A stretch of 8,077 nt of DNA from Clostridia bacterium (GTDB taxonomy: Bacteria; Aerophobota; Aerophobia; Aerophobales; AE-B3A): positions 1 through 8,077 of the forward strand of contig WJOQ01000321.1 in assembly GCA_009618505.1 (NCBI GenBank). Reading direction: 5' to 3'. Positions 7,140 through 8,077 of this stretch are shown one piece after another; within the stretch, counting starts at the first letter, position 1, and each line of letters opens with the position of its first letter. Under the pieces are notes generated by a model. It did not search any database and was not told the DNA's origin. It saw only the letters and a program-made list of their open reading frames with translations. The position numbers and the translations under genes are program-made.

Positions 7140-7528
7140 TTTTTCCTATTCTCCTTTGTTTTTCTACTCTCTTTAATTTTCATTTCTCTTATTTTTTTAA
7201 ATAGATCATCAATTCTTTTATTTAAGTGCCTTATATACTCAAGCCTTTTCTGAAATAGACGATACTCTTCTGTTTTCTTCTTTATTTTTTCAAGGTCCCT
7301 TTTTCTAATGTAGGTTAAGCGAGTCTTTCCTTTTCTTCTTTCTGATAGATAAGGATAGGGTCCGTGAAGTTTTCCTTTCTGGCAGTTGCAGTTAGGATTG
7401 CCACAGACAACCTTTCTTAAGATTAAAGAAGAGGCGAGCATCTCCTTTGCCCCGATTAATCTATTCTCTGCCTTCAATCTTTCTTCTCTCAAGATTGATA
7501 TCTCTTGAGGCAAATCGCTAATATTCAT
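7136..7528 (-). CDS. IS accessory protein with CxxxxCxC motif (DUF6788-like)
   Basis: A 130-residue basic protein. An N-terminal coiled helix (LREERLKAENRLIGAKEML) is followed by CGNPNCNCQKGKLHGPYPYL, with three cysteines (C42, C47, C49) and a His (H55) that could bind zinc, then a long Lys/Arg/Glu-rich helical tail. Small proteins with this Cys and HGPY pattern (DUF6788, as I recall the family) are found next to transposases; their role is not established, and DNA binding or help in transposition is a guess. I chose ATG at 7528, with GTAGGTG just upstream, over the in-frame GTG at 7534. Its stop overlaps the transposase start (ATGA). It seems intact, unlike its partner. Confidence 0.7.
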   Translation of the reverse strand: MNISDLPQEISILREERLKAENRLIGAKEMLASSLILRKVVCGNPNCNCQKGKLHGPYPYLSERRKGKTRLTYIRKRDLEKIKKKTEEYRLFQKRLEYIRHLNKRIDDLFKKIREMKIKESRKTKENRKK

Positions 7529-7562
7529 AAACACCTACTTTCTCTTATTATTAACAGTAATA

Positions 7563-7591
7563 ATAATATTTAACTGCTAATAATACAGCAA
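7563..7591 (-). promoter_or_regulatory. Candidate promoter of the insertion-sequence operon
   Basis: On the minus strand TTGCTG (7591-7586) and TATTAT (7568-7563) are 17 bases apart, about 35 bases upstream of the accessory gene start. The -10 matches 5 of 6 bases and the -35 is weaker. The region is very AT-rich, so a chance match is possible. Confidence 0.35.
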
Positions 7592-7629
7592 AAAAGAAAG
7601 AGGGAATCAATTTTGTTTTGTCTCCCTCT
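7590..7629 (-). terminator. Intrinsic terminator-like hairpin ahead of the insertion-sequence genes
   Basis: Read on the minus strand, AGAGGGA (7629-7623) and TCCCTCT (7605-7599) form a 7-bp stem with a 17-base loop, followed at once by TTCTTTTTT (7598-7590). The large loop lowers stability. It would stop transcripts coming from the GH4 gene at the right edge before they enter the IS operon; the IS promoter candidate begins in its T-tract. Confidence 0.45.
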
Positions 7630-7639
7630 GGAATACTTA

Positions 7640-7865
7640 TCAAATCTTACTTACAGGAACTTTCAATTTCTCTGTACCTAAAGGCTTAAATTTCCGCTTC
7701 TTGTAAAAGCTTATACTTCCGCTTTTATTACCTTAGAGTAGAGTGTTAAGGAACTCTAGTTTTAAACAAGTAGTAAAAGACCAATAACCCCTCTGCTTTA
7801 AGATTCTCTAGAACAAAATCAACCCCCTCAGGCCGACAGAAAACCTGAAACAAAAAAGATAGAAT
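7640..7865 (-). pseudogene. Possible decayed coding sequence in three frames
   Basis: The 383-base stretch 7535-7917 has no intact gene. On the minus strand three short open pieces follow one another in different frames: 7865-7746 (containing RPEGVDFVLENLKAEGLLVF), 7755-7712 (SLTLYSKVIKAEV) and 7732-7640 (SFYKKRKFKPLGTEKLKVPV). Their composition looks protein-like and two frameshifts would join them. No start codon with a ribosome site is visible, and I recognise no family. It may be a wrecked gene that once followed the GH4 gene, an old IS remnant, or chance. The stretch also has small inverted repeats at 7704-7727 (TAAAAGC/GCTTTTA) and 7739-7758 (TAGAGT/ACTCTA). Confidence 0.2.
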
Positions 7866-7917
7866 TCAAAAGCTCCTTGTAAAAAGGTGAGAAAACGAAT
7901 CTTTTGAAGTTTACAAA

Positions 7918-8077
7918 CTACCAAAAATGTTTGAATTGAGGCAGTTGGTTTTTGTTTTTCTCGAACATCTCCTTTACCATCTTTTCTATTTCGGCCAGGC
8001 TTAAAACGGCAGAGGTTAAAGGATCAAAACAGATTGCCTGAAATATCATTCTCGGATCACCACTAATAATACCATCC
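7918..8077 (-). CDS. Family 4 glycoside hydrolase, C-terminal end (partial, runs off the window)
   Basis: The last 52 codons of a minus-strand gene whose start lies beyond the window. The segment CFDPLTSAVLSLAEIEKMVK followed by an acidic/basic helix and QLPQF is typical of the extreme C-terminus of GH4 enzymes of the alpha-glucosidase/alpha-galacturonidase branch (DPLTSAVLSLxEI is strongly conserved). The tail ends where the family normally ends, so the gene seems intact at this side and closes with TAG at 7920-7918. It matches the position of LVLDPYVKSIDTAKKILDEF in the GH4 at the left of the window but is clearly a different gene and nearer to the family consensus. The substrate cannot be judged from this piece. 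Confidence 0.75.
   Translation of the reverse strand, partial: DGIISGDPRMIFQAICFDPLTSAVLSLAEIEKMVKEMFEKNKNQLPQFKHFW

Larger units (their letters stand above)
6239..7600 (-). mobile_element. Truncated insertion sequence with DDE transposase and accessory gene
   Basis: A minus-strand unit of two genes in order: a Cys-motif accessory protein (7528-7136), then a DDE transposase (7139 to about 6239) overlapping it by ATGA. The left end is not a true IS end: the transposase runs into the cupin gene without its C-terminal part, so the element has been cut there by deletion or recombination. The right end is not defined; I could not find terminal inverted repeats because the left one is lost. The transposase is also split by a frameshift, so this copy is most likely inactive. 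Boundaries are approximate. Confidence 0.7.

Noticed and set aside
6873..7253. Plus-strand frames rich in Phe, Leu, Ser and Ile resembling a membrane protein
   Set aside because: These are antisense to the Lys/Glu-rich transposase and accessory genes, which gives a false hydrophobic translation.
7535..7917. Terminal inverted repeat of the insertion sequence
   Set aside because: The opposite end of the element is lost, so no pair can be matched; the small hairpins here are not proof of an IS end.
7918..7920. Readthrough of the TAG stop of the right-hand GH4 into a further 29 codons
   Set aside because: GH4 proteins normally end at this point, and no pyrrolysine use is evident.
1..8077. CRISPR arrays, tRNA or rRNA genes
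   Set aside because: No regularly spaced repeats and no recognisable RNA gene sequence were seen by eye.

Overview
The window looks like AT-rich bacterial DNA with Shine-Dalgarno-led genes, tight gene spacing and mostly AGA/AGG arginine codons. The mix of family-4 glycosidases, MttB-superfamily methyltransferases without pyrrolysine and a zinc-type dehydrogenase is common in anaerobic, often subsurface or thermophilic lineages (Atribacterota, Aerophobota or Firmicutes-like). That placement is only an impression; no rRNA or other marker gene is present.

Layout, left to right. 167-1456 (+) encodes an NAD- and metal-dependent GH4 glycosidase of the CH-type, which acts on non-phosphorylated sugars. 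1614-3050 and 3047-4468 (+) encode two different MttB-superfamily proteins joined by an ATGA start/stop overlap. Neither contains an in-frame TAG, so both are non-pyrrolysine members. The second is much more divergent and uses a clearly different codon set. 4469-4823 is a 355-base gap holding a short hairpin next to a promoter-like sequence, a small reverse-strand open frame, an orphan perfect Shine-Dalgarno and a perfect 10-bp-arm palindrome just ahead of the next gene. 4824-5837 (+) encodes a medium-chain zinc-type dehydrogenase lacking the structural-zinc lobe. 5918-6280 (+) is a cupin gene cut off right after its last metal-binding histidine.

From about 6239 to about 7600 lies a damaged insertion sequence on the minus strand: a small Cys-motif accessory gene (start 7528), then a DDE transposase split in two frames at a run of eight A and lacking its C-terminal part where it meets the cupin gene. 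Beyond it, 7535-7917 holds a promoter-like and a terminator-like signal for the minus strand and what may be decayed coding sequence. The last 160 bases are the C-terminal end of a second GH4 glycosidase on the minus strand, running off the window edge.

A reasonable reading is a catabolic locus: GH4 releases a sugar or uronic acid, the dehydrogenase oxidises a polyol or sugar, and the MttB-like pair demethylates a methylated amine or related compound. No corrinoid protein, corrinoid-activating protein or transporter is visible, so the methyl acceptor and substrate are unknown. The link between the glycoside genes and the methyltransferases is inference from gene order only.
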